Positions 54,167 through 64,000 of a stretch of 64,000 nucleotides of DNA are shown one piece after another. The position numbers were made by a program, and so were the translations under genes. Source of the DNA: Nereocystis luetkeana (taxonomy: Eukaryota; Sar; Phaeophyceae; Laminariales; Laminariaceae). The notes below the pieces were generated by a model. It had not been told where the DNA came from. It did no database searches and saw nothing but the letters and a program-made list of their open reading frames with translations. Each line of letters opens with the position of its first letter. Position 1 is the first letter of the stretch. The DNA lies in NCBI GenBank assembly GCA_031213475.1, contig JARUPZ010000009.1, positions 1,652,001-1,716,000 on the forward strand. The letters run 5' to 3'.

Positions 54167-54362
54167 ATCTGGGGCGTCAAAGCAGAGCTCTTCTCCTGCT
54201 TCCCTCCCCGTTACTAAACAAAACATTGTTTGCCCGCCCAAAGTCGACGCCGCGTTTCCGAGTCAGACTCCGATTATATTTGTACACACGTGTTGTATGA
54301 GTCCCTGCCAAACAGTCGCCGATTTTGTTTTCTTGGCGCTGGGATTGGCATTCGGTTACCAG
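54167..54362 (+). CDS. candidate internal exon with a hydrophobic segment
   Basis: Strong acceptor (CCCCTTTTTTGTTTTGGTATCCCCTAG). After one base completing a codon it reads SGASKQSSSPASLPVTKQNI, then VCPPKVDAAFPSQTPIIFVH and ends CQTVADFVFLALGLAFGYQ, a plausible membrane segment. The end is a GTATTT after TACCAG; this ACCAGGTA word is over-represented in non-coding DNA here, so the donor is uncertain. If unspliced the frame runs to TGA at 54567-54569. Confidence 0.4.
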
Positions 54363-54938
54363 GTATTTTATTTAATGCTTACTTCAAGTAGGTACCTGGG
54401 CCTCCTGGAACCCCATAATTCCGGCGAAATAAACATAACAAAAAAAAGAACAAGCACACATGATGTTAACGCTTCGTCGGTAGAGCTCGTAGGACGCGTG
54501 CGCCAAAATCCGGGATCTAAGTCTACAAACGGCGTGGACATTCCGACTTTGGTGCCGAAAAGGCGTTGAAAAAAACGAAACTGCCTCGACATTATTTAGT
54601 TTCAGTATAGGAACGACTTTGGGGCGTTGGTTCGCGGGGGTCAGTACGATACTGTACCAAATATGTGGCACTCGAGTTGATGCTGCAAGCAGCATTCGTG
54701 TGGGAGAAAACTTACTTGGGCATTCTGTGTGAACCAGCTCGTAGAGAAACTAAGGTGGCAACTCAACGCTCGTGCATCGTATCATACTCGACTCGGCGCA
54801 AGCGAAAAACAGTACGCATTGTTGAGCGCTTGGTACTTGGTAAATTTGAGTCTACCAAGTTGCACGCATGAAACGTGAGGCATGTACGAGCCTCGTCGTA
54901 CCGTACAGGGTATATACCAGGTATTCAGCAGTGGTCCG

Positions 54939-55663
54939 TATTGGAGATGATACTTGTAAGTAACCATCTGTCGTTACTTGATAATACATAGTCATCTGGT
55001 ATACATAGCGTAGCATACGCACCACAAACAGCCTTGTTTGACGTGTATCGTATTGTTGCTGTAGTTACTTTAAGTAGTACGTACGTAGCTTGAATGTGTG
55101 ACAAACAACAGTTTACAAGCTGTGTCGTTACTGATATGTGATAAAATATATGTACTGTATCGTACATACGGAAGTACATGTGTACATGTAGCGGGACTGT
55201 CATATCCAGTATCCCTCTTAGAACCGGTAAGGTTCGGGATTTGCCACAGGGTACTGATTTGAGCGCGCCCTAGCAGTTGAGCTGTTGGAGTAACAATATT
55301 GGCTACCGGCTAGGGTCATGGATTGATTGGGGTGGTATCTTTTCTGTTTTTGTTATTTTTGTTGCAAGCGCAAGCACGCATCGCCCCCCCCCACATGAGC
55401 TCACTCTACATCTGCTAATCATCATCAGCTTCCAGCTGAGCAATCAATCAACACTGGCCAGGAGTCGCCAACAACATCTCTTTATCTTACAAGAGAAGCT
55501 TACACATACAAGTTTGCTTAACGGCAGCTTAAGCGTTTGCCCTCTCCAGATTGTGTCTTATCGGCCATCGATAAGCGGATCTGAGCGTATACCAGCCACG
55601 AGCTGACACACGCTACGCGTATACCAGCTTCGAGCTGACACACGCAAACCACATTGTTTAAAA
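54939..55663 (+). repeat. copia 5' LTR
   Basis: 725 bp, begins TATTGGAGATGATACTTG and ends TTGTTTAAAA. Nearly identical to 61628-62356. The start matches the TGTTGGAGA-type start common in copia LTRs with one change. Confidence 0.95.
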
Positions 55664-55674
55664 GGTTATGAGCC
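55664..55674 (+). promoter_or_regulatory. primer-binding site, half-tRNA-iMet type
   Basis: GGTTATGAGCC directly follows the 5' LTR. It is complementary to GGCTCATAACC of the initiator tRNA anticodon loop and stem, the internal (half-tRNA) priming site used by many copia elements. Confidence 0.75.
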
Positions 55675-56550
55675 TCGAACACTAAGCAAACGCGACTTAC
55701 AAGCCACGGGGCACCACGGCCGCCACGACCGGCTGCTCCAAGAGCTACGAGTTCACAACTACTCCTTCTGACATCAGCTCTACGGAATTTCAGGGTTTCA
55801 AGAAGCGATCAAGATCGCTTGCTGCTGCTTCCTCTACAAGGAGTACTGCCGCCTTGCAAGGTCTACGGGCTACGAGTGCGTTGGCGGTCTACTATATCAA
55901 AGTGAGTGGGTCTAAGAGGGTCGTACGCAGATAGCAGTCATTAGAATTGCGAAAACTGTGATAACGACACCCAGAGAACCACCACGCAGAACGTTGGTTG
56001 AATATAATTTTACCGCGTCAGGTCAAATTTATTTTTATTTTTGACACCCTCGACCATACTCGAGGTACACACTGCTGCTGTACGTCATTAAGACAGCCAT
56101 CTCCACCACAACGCAGTCGAACTGCTGTTGGGAGCTCTAGCTTGACGTAGTCCACGCTCTGGATCATAAGTCTCGGAAGACGTCCGAGCAACAGCTAGCT
56201 GTGTAATCCACTTCCGACAGCAAAACGCGCTGTCTATTCACCCGACCACCCTACGGAGGCAGGTCGATCGGAAGTTTCATCAAGTTTTTTTTTCGGAAAA
56301 CATATAATCTGCGAAGAATCTGAGACCCCAAGAGGCCGTTCATACGAACAGTTCTATTTTATAGAATACTTTTGACCTGGCCTGACAGTCTCGCCACACA
56401 GCAGTACCTGTACAACAGTGCTGCACGTATAACACACGGTGTGTGGTACTTGCCTCTGCTGTACCTACGAGTAGCAAGCAGCTGTTTGAGGACGTAGTAC
56501 TGCTGCCGTCTCCTGTGGTGGCCTACTACTACTGTACCAACGACAACATC
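55675..56550. other. copia untranslated leader
   Basis: About 880 bp between the primer-binding site and the likely first gag ATG. No conserved coding; presumably leader and packaging sequence. Confidence 0.6.
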
Positions 56551-57560
56551 ATGAGCGACAACACCAGCAGCTTGGCCAACACAATCAAAGCATTGAAGAA
56601 GTTTGATGGCAGGGACCCTGGTCTCTTTCGGGAGTGGAGAAAGAAGCTAGCTGTGGTACTTGGTGTTACGCGGCGCGATATTGCAAGCCTAATCAAAGGT
56701 CGTGCCCGGCCAACCGAAGAAACGGCAGGCACACCTGGGACGCAAGAAGCACTCGAGCAAGAAATTGCCTCGTTTGACCGCGCGAACGAAGACCTCTACG
56801 CAATCCTCTACCTCCTCACCGAGAAGCCAGCCTCGCTGATCGTGCACAAACACGAAAATGACGAGGATGACGGCATGAGCGGCAATGGGCAACTGGCGCT
56901 CGAGGCCCTAGTCGAAAAGTATAACAAGGTCACTGACGAGGTTGTCCGCGCAACGATGGAGAAATTGGTCAACACCCGCATGAAGCAAGGCCAAGACCCT
57001 GATGATTTCTTCATGGAGAAGACCCTCGCACGCGCGGAACTGGTCAAGATGGGTGAGCCGATCACCGACCGCCGCTTCAAGGACATCTGTGTACAGGGCT
57101 TCACAGAAGATTACAAGGACATCAAGATGATGATGTACCTCGACCCTACGTTTGATATCGACCAGATGCAAACTACCATGCGACATCTCTATCTTGACGA
57201 CTTATCTCGCAGCAGCAGCGCAAAAGGGAAGATCGCTGGACGAGGTGTCGCCATGACCGCGGAGACATCCACCTGCAGAAATTGTGGAAAAGTGGGTCAC
57301 CTCGTCCGCAACTGCCGGCAAAAGAGGAACGAAGCGCACAACTCTACTGGTGGTGGAGCCTACGACAAGAAGCCAAAGACGAAAAAACATTTCGGGGGGA
57401 AGGCTGGATCCACGGCAGGAAGCAAGGGAGCCTCTGGGCAGAAGTGGTGCTCCGTCCATAAGACTACTTCTCACAGTGATGAGGGGTGCTATGCACAGGG
57501 CGCACAGCGTCCGGAACACAAGGGTGCTCACCTCGCCACTGCTGTACTAAGTGCAGGATC
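56551..57560 (+). CDS. gag: copia gag region (fossil/young element)
   Basis: Opens MSDNTSSLANTIKALKKFDG, continues with the gag-like FREWRKKLAVVLG and LVNTRMKQGQDPDDFF segments of the copia capsid (UBN2-type) domain, and has a CCHC zinc knuckle (CRNCGKVGHLVRNC, near 57274-57317). Structural protein of the virus-like particle. Confidence 0.9.
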
Positions 57561-57649
57561 CCCTCCAGTCAACGACGATGAGAACCCATCCCTCAATTTC
57601 GATGATGATTTTGACAAGGGATTCGCATTTTCAGGATTGACGACACGAA

Positions 57650-57960
57650 ATGACGGAGGGATCACAGTATCCAACCCGGACGTGTTCACCATGCTGGTGG
57701 ACAGCGGTGCCTCGGACCACTTTGTGGATAGCGAGTTGATCAGAGGGCTGCAACAAGGCATGGTGGAGTACCGAAAACTGGAACAGCCGAAGCCCATCGA
57801 GACCGCAGGCAACAAGCAGGTATTCGCGACGGCATCGGGAAAAATCTGCGGACACATCATCAACAAATCAGGTCCGCCTATCCCTGTCCGCATCTTCGTC
57901 ATGATAGTTCCCGGGATGGGACGCCACCTCTTCTCTTCTGCACGAGCAATGAAATCAGGA
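57650..57960 (+). CDS. copia protease region
   Basis: Aspartic protease active-site motif DSGASDHF near 57700-57722, as in copia elements. Confidence 0.85.
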
Positions 57961-58139
57961 GTGAGCACCATCCTCGAAACAGGGAACCCCCACCTCCAGT
58001 TCGACAACAAGACTTCTCTCCTTTTGAACCAACACCAAAAGGACGCGGGTATGTGCTCGTTTGACGTGTCACTGCGCGCCCTTGACGGCGTGACCTATGA
58101 GAGATCCGAGAAACCATCAACACCCTCGGTGGCTCTCCC

Positions 58140-59050
58140 GGCGCAAGTAAGCGCTGACACCTGGCACAGGCGACTGGGACACATGAACCCTTGCAACATG
58201 GAACTTCTTCGCAAGGTGGAAGGCAACGGTGTTGAATACACCGGCACTGTGTCAGGTTGTGATATCTGCGCAGTAGGAAAAAGCACGCAAAAGGCACACC
58301 CGAAGAAGGACAAGCACACGACCGATGGACCAATGGAACTGGTATATACGGACCTAATGGGGCCAATCACACCAGCAGCAAGGGGAGGATACAAGTACGT
58401 CAGTAAGTTTACTGATGGCTTTTCCCGCATGAAGGAAATTTTCCTCCTCAAATCCTAGGCGGAGGCTGTCAACTCACTCCACCTCTACAACATGACGGTG
58501 GCTGTTCCCTTGGGACTGCGCATCCAACGACTGAGGTGCGACAAAGGAGGCGAGTACACTTCCAAGGAGTTCAAGCAGCTCTGCATCAACTCCGGCATTA
58601 CTATGGAGTACACCGCCACAGCAACTCCCCAACAGAACGGGGTATCGGAGCGTGACGGACGGACACTGGCGACAATGACAAGGTGCCTTCTTAAGGACGG
58701 CAACTTTCCGCGCAACATGTGGGGCGAACTATTCTTTACAGCAGTCCACCTGTGCAACAGGGCACCACACTCAGCATTGGGGGGAGCAACACCCTTCTTG
58801 AAGATGCATGGCAAAGAGGCGGATCTATCGGGGTTGAGAGCTATTGGTTCAAGGGCCTTCGTGCATATCGAGACCCACACAACGAAACTCGGTGACAAAG
58901 CATGGGAGGGTAAACTCTGTGGCTTCAGCCAAGACAGCAGGGCTTACAGGATCTACAATCCGGCTAAAGGGACTGTTGTGGAGAGCCGCAATGTCACCTT
59001 CCTGGAGACGCCGCCATACTCCATGCCACCCGTTGGAACAGACTACTCTG
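58140..59050 (+). CDS. copia integrase region
   Basis: GAG-pre-integrase/HHCC-type zinc-binding segment (WHRRLGHMNP near 58160, C-x2-C of CDICAVGK near 58258), then core-domain segments (DLMGPITP, RCDKGGEYTS, YTATATPQQNGVSERDGRT). Lying before the reverse transcriptase, it marks the copia order. The polyprotein has about two breaks overall. Confidence 0.85.
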
Positions 59051-59639
59051 TCGACGATGAGGACTACGAAAATGATGTCATCGATCTCACTTCCTTCCTG
59101 GATTTCACAATTTTGGACTCACTAGAGAAGGAGCTGGAACACCTTCGGACAAAGATACGGGGCATGCTACAGGAGAATGCTAATAAATCAATACAACCGC
59201 AAGAGGCAGCATCACTACAGCACGAGGCATCTTCTCTACCGGAGGAACTTTCACCATCACCTGAGGAACCGGCGCCATCTCCGGAGGAGGGAACGTCACA
59301 AGAGGCTGGAGCATCGTCGGGGGTCGTACCTGCAGCATCAACTGGAGAACCGGCTGCACAGCAGCCTCGAGTAACTCGTGCTAGTACGAGGTCTAATCCG
59401 AACACGGATGACACTTTCGACAGCTCACTCACTCCCAACCAACTCCTCTACCTTGCAAAGGGAGAACCACGGATCAAGACCATGGGCATGCGCGAGGATT
59501 TTGCCCACATCGATGGAGATCCATTTCTATCGTACAAGGCTTTTACGTACGCCACTCTAACCCAGACGACAAACGGTTCTCGGAGGAGGTGAAACGAGTA
59601 CTTCAAACTCCTCGCACGCATAATGATGCTATCAACTCA

Positions 59640-60420
59640 CCGGAGTACAAGGAGTGGAAAGCCGCTATCGACAAGGAGATGAATAGTCTCAAGGAACATC
59701 AAGTGTACGAGTTGGTTCCAATCACCAGCGTACCCAAGGACAACAAAATCATCGGATCCCGATTTGTCTTCAAGCAAAAGACGGACGGTCGGTTCAAAGC
59801 TCGGCTCGTCGTTCAAGGATATGTCCAGGAGCCAGGCATCGACTACGGGAAGTCATACGCGCCAGTGTGTCGTGTCGGAAGCATCCGCATGCTACTGGCA
59901 ATCGCATGCGAACATGGATGGCCGGTATGGCAGCTGGACGTGCAAGTGGCCTTTCTACAGTCTAAGATCGAAGGGCGCGCTGTTTACGTCAAAGTTGCCC
60001 CAGGACAAGACGCCAAGGACCCCAAGACCGGTGAGCCAATGGTCTACAAATTGAAGAGAAGTCTTTACGGCTTAGCGCAATCACCTGTCCTGTGGTACGA
60101 CACGATCAACGCAGAGATGCTGACAGTTGGCTTCACACCCACGCAATCTGATCCCTGCGTTTACACGCACGGAAGCGGGGACACCCTTGTGATCCTGACC
60201 CTGTATGTTGACGACATACTGATCACTGGAAAGGACGAGAGCGTAGTGAGACACTTGAAAAAGGCTCTCACTGACCGCTTTGCTATGTCTGACATGGGAG
60301 AAGTCAGCCTTATTCTTGGCATGACAGTCACTCGTGACTATGACCAAGGGACCTTGTCCATCACACAGAAAGACTACGTCGAAAGCATCCTCGAGAGGTT
60401 CGGGATGGAGGAGTGCAACC
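59640..60420 (+). CDS. copia reverse transcriptase region
   Basis: Typical copia RT start (EWKAAIDKEMNSLKEHQVYE), then KARLVVQGYVQEPGIDY, WQLDVQVAFLQS and the catalytic YVDDILITG near 60203-60230. Confidence 0.92.
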
Positions 60421-60679
60421 CTGTACACACGCCGGGATATGGATCGGAGCTTTCGAACGAACGGCCGGAGGAGACGTTACTAGGCGCAACAGCTACGAAA
60501 CTCTATCAAGCCATCGTGGGATCTGTGCTATACTTGACGCAGTGTACCCGCTACGACATGTGCTACTCGGTCAACCAGCTCACCAGGGCGTGCAGCAAGC
60601 CGGCGCAAGCACACATGACTGCAGCCAAGCATGCCCTGAGGTACCTCAAAGGTCACCCTGACTTGCCCATCACGTTCAA

Positions 60680-61163
60680 GAAAGGGCAATTTCGACTACA
60701 TGGGTTTACAGACGCTTCCTTCGGTGCAAACCCTGACACGCGCAAGTCGACTACGGGATCGATTTTTTTCTTGAGTGGAGGACCCATTAGCTTTGGTTCA
60801 AAGACTCAATCAATAGTAGCCCTGTCTACCGTCGAGTCTGAACTGAACGCACTAAGCTACGGAGCCAAGGAAGCAGTGTATCTGTCAAACTTCCTCAAGG
60901 AACTAACGTTCAAGAACTTCAACTCCGTACCGATCAGCTGCGACAGTACGGGAGCTCTAACGGTTGCGGGCAATTCAACCTATACTTCAAGGACCAAGCA
61001 CATAGCACTGCGCTTCTTCTTCATCAGGGAGCTGGTCAAGGAAGGAAGGATCACACTCCACTACGTTCCAACTGGGAAGATGCTGGCAGACTGCGCAACC
61101 AAGCATCTAGCGAAGATCCAGTTCAAAAATATCCTTCTTCAAATCAAAGAATTTTCGGGATAA
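60680..61163 (+). CDS. copia RNase H region
   Basis: TDASFGANPDTRKSTTGSIF, QSIVALSTVESELNALSYGA and the C-terminal TKHIALRFFFIRELV / LADCATKHLA signature of copia RNase H. Confidence 0.9.
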
Positions 61164-61627
61164 CTTGAAAAGGAGGGTTTCCTAAACATTTCAGTACGAC
61201 AAGATCGGCTCATGACTGCACGAACTTCAGGCTGATGGGAGGCGGACGCGTCACGTGGGCGCCTTCAACAGGGAAAGAGGACCATAGGTGATGTCTATCG
61301 AGCTGTAATATAAAGCTGACAGAGTCCACTGGTGTTCCTTTGTTTTGGGGAAGGTCAGGAACACTAGGCGGCTATTCATTTCTATGCTCTTTGCGAAATG
61401 AATAGATACACTGTATGATAGACAATTACCTCGTGTAAGATACTCATTTCTGTTCATTTATTTGTTTGCCTTCTTTTGGGTATCACACAGTAGCATAATG
61501 AGTTGGCTCTGAGTAACAAATGCGGAGCATTTTCCCCGCAACAACTATCATCGTTGTTGTGTGCATTTTGGAATTATGGCATGTAACGCAGAAGTAGACT
61601 AAGCAGTATTACCCTAACGAGGGGACG
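61164..61627. other. copia 3' untranslated part
   Basis: About 460 bp between the pol end and the 3' LTR. A short purine stretch (GAGGGGA) just before the LTR is the likely polypurine tract. Confidence 0.6.
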
Positions 61628-62356
61628 TATTGGAGATGATACTTGTAAGTAACCATCTGTCGTTACTTGATAATACATAGTCATCTGGTATACATAGCGT
61701 AGCATACGCACCACAAACAGCCTTGTTTGACGTGTATCGTATTGTTGCTGTAGTTACTTTAAGTAGTACGTACGTAGCTTGAATGTGTGACAAACAACAG
61801 TTTACAAGCTGTGTCGTTACTGATATATATGTGATAAAGTATATGTACTGTATCGTACATACGGAAGTACATGTGTACATGTAGCGGGACTGTCATATCC
61901 AGTATCCCTCTTAGAACCGGTAAGGTTCGGGATTTGCCACAGGGTACTGATTTGAGCGCACCCTAGCAGTTGAGCTGTTGGAGTAACAATATTGGCTACC
62001 GGCTAGGGTCATGGATTGATTGGGGTGGTATCTTTTCTGTTTTTGTTATTTTTGTTGTAAGCGCAAGCACGCATCGCCCCCCCCCACATGAGCTCACTCT
62101 ACATCTGCTCATCATCATCAGCTTCCAGCTGAGCAATCAATCAACACTGGCCAGGAGTCGCCAACAACATCTCTTTATCTTACAAGAGAAGCTTACACAT
62201 ACAAGTTTGCTTAACGGCAGCTTAAGCGTTTGCCCTCTCCAGATTGTGTCTTATCGGCCATCGATAAGCGGATCTGAGCGTATACCAGCCACGAGCTGAC
62301 ACACGCTACGCGTATACCAGCTTCGAGCTGACACACGCAAACCACATTGTTTAAAA
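61628..62356 (+). repeat. copia 3' LTR
   Basis: 729 bp. Differs from the 5' LTR by an ATAT insertion and about four substitutions. Confidence 0.95.
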
Positions 62357-62459
62357 GTCCGATGTCTGTTGCGCAGCGCAACAGGCGACGCAAGGCGTGT
62401 TGCGCGCCAATTTGCGATAAATAAACGCGCGAATTAATGCCCGAAAACGGCATCAAATT

Positions 62460-62497
62460 GACCCTTTCAGGACCGCAGCCCTGTTTGGGGGACAGAC
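62460..62497. repeat. family A fragment
   Basis: Left arm only: ACCCTTTCAGGACCGCAGCC and TGTTTGGGGGACAGAC; the right arm is lost. Confidence 0.4.
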
Positions 62498-62570
62498 AGT
62501 GCCTCCCGAACCTCGAAAAGGTGTGTATCGAGATCACCAGAACCTGATTTTCTTTTGTTCTAAATACTAA

Positions 62571-63082
62571 GGCCCCTTCTTATGCAGTCGGATTTGCAGT
62601 CTGTTGGAAATGGTGCTGTCGGCACGTTCACACGAGTTTTTGCCCCGAAAATGTGCGAAGTAAGTTGCTGTTTCTTGGCTCAGAATGAACTTTTCTCCAA
62701 GACCTATCTAGAAGACCTATCTAGAGCTGTTTCCCGCTTCTCGAGGTGCTCAGTTGCACGAAATCACCTCCGGTACTTATCCTACTGGGTCAAATACGAT
62801 TAAAAACCCCGATAGGATCGGAAAAAACGTTTTTTCCGATCCGATCCCTGATCGTAATCGTATTTGACCCAGTTGGATCGGAAAAGTACCGAAGGTGATT
62901 ATGTGCAACTACTGGGCACCTGGAGAAGCGGGAAACAGCTCTAGATAGGTCTTGGAGAATAGCCCAAGTCATTCTGAGGCGAGAAACAGCAGTTTCACAC
63001 ATTTTCGGGGCAAAAGCTCGTGCGAACGTGCTGATAGCACCATTTCCAACTGACTGCAAATCCGACTGCATAAGAAGTGGCC
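62571..63082. mobile_element. Harbinger/Tourist-like foldback MITE, 512 bp
   Basis: Starts GGCCCCTTCTTATGCAGTCG and ends with the complement (CGACTGCATAAGAAGTGGCC). TAA is duplicated on both sides (62568-62570 and 63083-63085). The whole element is a near-palindrome of two arms of about 235 bp meeting at 62800-62850 around TCGGAAAAAACGTTTTTTCC. A TAA/TTA duplication with GGCC-type ends is the mark of PIF/Harbinger-derived MITEs. No coding capacity. Confidence 0.8.
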
Positions 63083-63085
63083 TAA

Positions 63086-63340
63086 ACGGTACAGTTAATG
63101 GGAAAAGGCCCTGAAAAACACAATTCGCCTGCGGCGAATTCAAAAAGAGGGTTAATTCTTTCTTCGCCGAAGACGGATTTGAAAAACAGTACGCGTAGTG
63201 TTTGTTTTTTTTTGTTCGCCGAATACGCGCCCAAAATCGCGGGTTGCGCTGCGCGCAACCAGGCCCTCCGCGGCTATTGCGAAAAATGGCTATTTTGGCC
63301 AAAATGTTGCGCCAGCGCAACAGCTAATTACATCCCTGGT
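63086..63340. repeat. GTTGCGC-rich sequence, right part of an outer repeat
   Basis: Contains GGGTTGCGCTGCGCGCAACC (a hairpin) and ATGTTGCGCCAGCGCAACAG. The latter is mirrored left of the MITE at 62366-62384 (TCTGTTGCGCAGCGCAACAG), so the MITE and the family A fragment may sit inside an older inverted-repeat element spanning about 62366-63325. Confidence 0.45.
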
Positions 63341-64000
63341 ACATAAAGCAGCTGTATATATGAACGAGTACTCGACACACAACCAACAAAACCCACGCCG
63401 TTGTCAGTAACTGAGTTGTCGTTCACGCCTCACGCCTTACCCGCTCACATACATGTGGCATGCATTCATCGCACCGTACCAAGTATACTGTTGTAGTGTG
63501 GTTATCATGCCTGCACACCTATCGTGATATATATGTGTGATCTGGGTATTATTGTACCTGGTAGAATGTTTCGGCCCTGACGAATTACTGCTGTATCCCA
63601 ACATACATGTATGTATGTGTCTTTTTATGAACAGCTCTCGCATCGCCCGTGGTGTTCTGCGTAGGTATTGCACCCCAAGAGGCATTATTAACAGCAGCAC
63701 CAGACCTGTGACCTGTGATCAAGTGGCCCTTCTTCCGTGTACCAGCAGTGTGTCGCAGCGGACATGAAGGATAAGAGAAGTACTCAATATGTTGCTGCCC
63801 TTGCCTTCGTGCGGCTGATGACTCAGACACGCGGAACATTAGGCCTCGCACCTTGACGAGGATACAAGCGTAGGTCAGCGCAACGGCAGGAGTCAGGGAA
63901 AAATTCCCTTCGTTGGCGTCCGGGAGTACCCCTTGTAATATTTATATCGATGCTATGCTATGTAAACGCAAGGGCTGCCTCACCAAGTTGTACCTGTACC
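63341..64000. other. no firm gene
   Basis: A small TATG run (63605-63618) and frames of 76-88 codons on both strands. One possible short exon after CTTTTTATGAACAG (63634) has no support. Confidence 0.3.

Larger units (their letters stand above)
54939..62356 (+). mobile_element. Ty1/copia LTR retrotransposon, 7.4 kb
   Basis: Complete structure: 5' LTR, primer-binding site, gag-pol, 3' LTR, and a 5-bp target duplication GTCCG (54934-54938 and 62357-62361). Domain order is gag zinc knuckle, protease, integrase, reverse transcriptase, RNase H, which is diagnostic of the copia lineage. The LTRs differ by only about four substitutions and one 4-bp indel over about 725 bp (well under 1%), so insertion is very recent. 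The coding region has about two breaks; otherwise the element looks whole. It lies on the + strand beside palindromic DNA elements. Confidence 0.97.

Overview
The window looks like nuclear DNA from a eukaryote with long, repeat-filled introns. A photosynthetic stramenopile such as a brown alga is my best guess, but this is an inference from texture (GT-AG introns, CAG/TAC trinucleotide runs, a young Ty1/copia element, many small transposons) and not from a marker gene. Nothing suggests bacterial or organellar DNA. Coding sequence is sparse: almost all long open frames are either low-complexity repeats or parts of the retrotransposon, and host genes show up as short open blocks bounded by pyrimidine-rich AG acceptors and GTRAGT-like donors.

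Region 1-32.3 kb: about fifteen candidate exons lie on the + strand, from 1.58 kb to a likely terminal exon that stops at 32.24 kb. Nine have lengths divisible by three and are read with phase-0 introns. They could belong to one very long gene or to two or three neighbours; I do not recognise the protein. Two exons (5.48 and 6.62 kb) are a tandem exon duplication, and one (14.06 kb) encodes a diverged repeat protein segment whose substitution pattern supports its frame. The introns hold at least six families of short dispersed repeats (called A, B, D, E, F, I and L here), two large (TATG)n microsatellites, several tandem arrays and GACCC-type repeats.

Region 32.3-44.1 kb: mostly non-coding. 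It holds a 1.5-kb non-autonomous hAT-like transposon (34858-36391, 8-bp target duplication) into which a 288-bp TRIM-like miniature LTR element has inserted, a 0.93-kb long-arm foldback (38759-39690), GGTATG-rich tandem repeats, a SINE-like repeat nested in another repeat, and a compact candidate gene of five exons (41300-44065).

Region 44.1-54.4 kb: a CAG/polyglutamine-coding block with uncertain frame, a few candidate exons, a decayed DIRS-like RNase H remnant near 50.2-50.5 kb, and a second, internally deleted copy of the hAT-like family.

Region 54.9-64 kb: a Ty1/copia LTR retrotransposon (54939-62356) with near-identical LTRs and a GTCCG target duplication, so a recent insertion; its coding region has about two breaks. 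Downstream lies a 512-bp Harbinger/Tourist-like foldback with TAA target duplication. Exon boundaries throughout are by eye and need transcript support.
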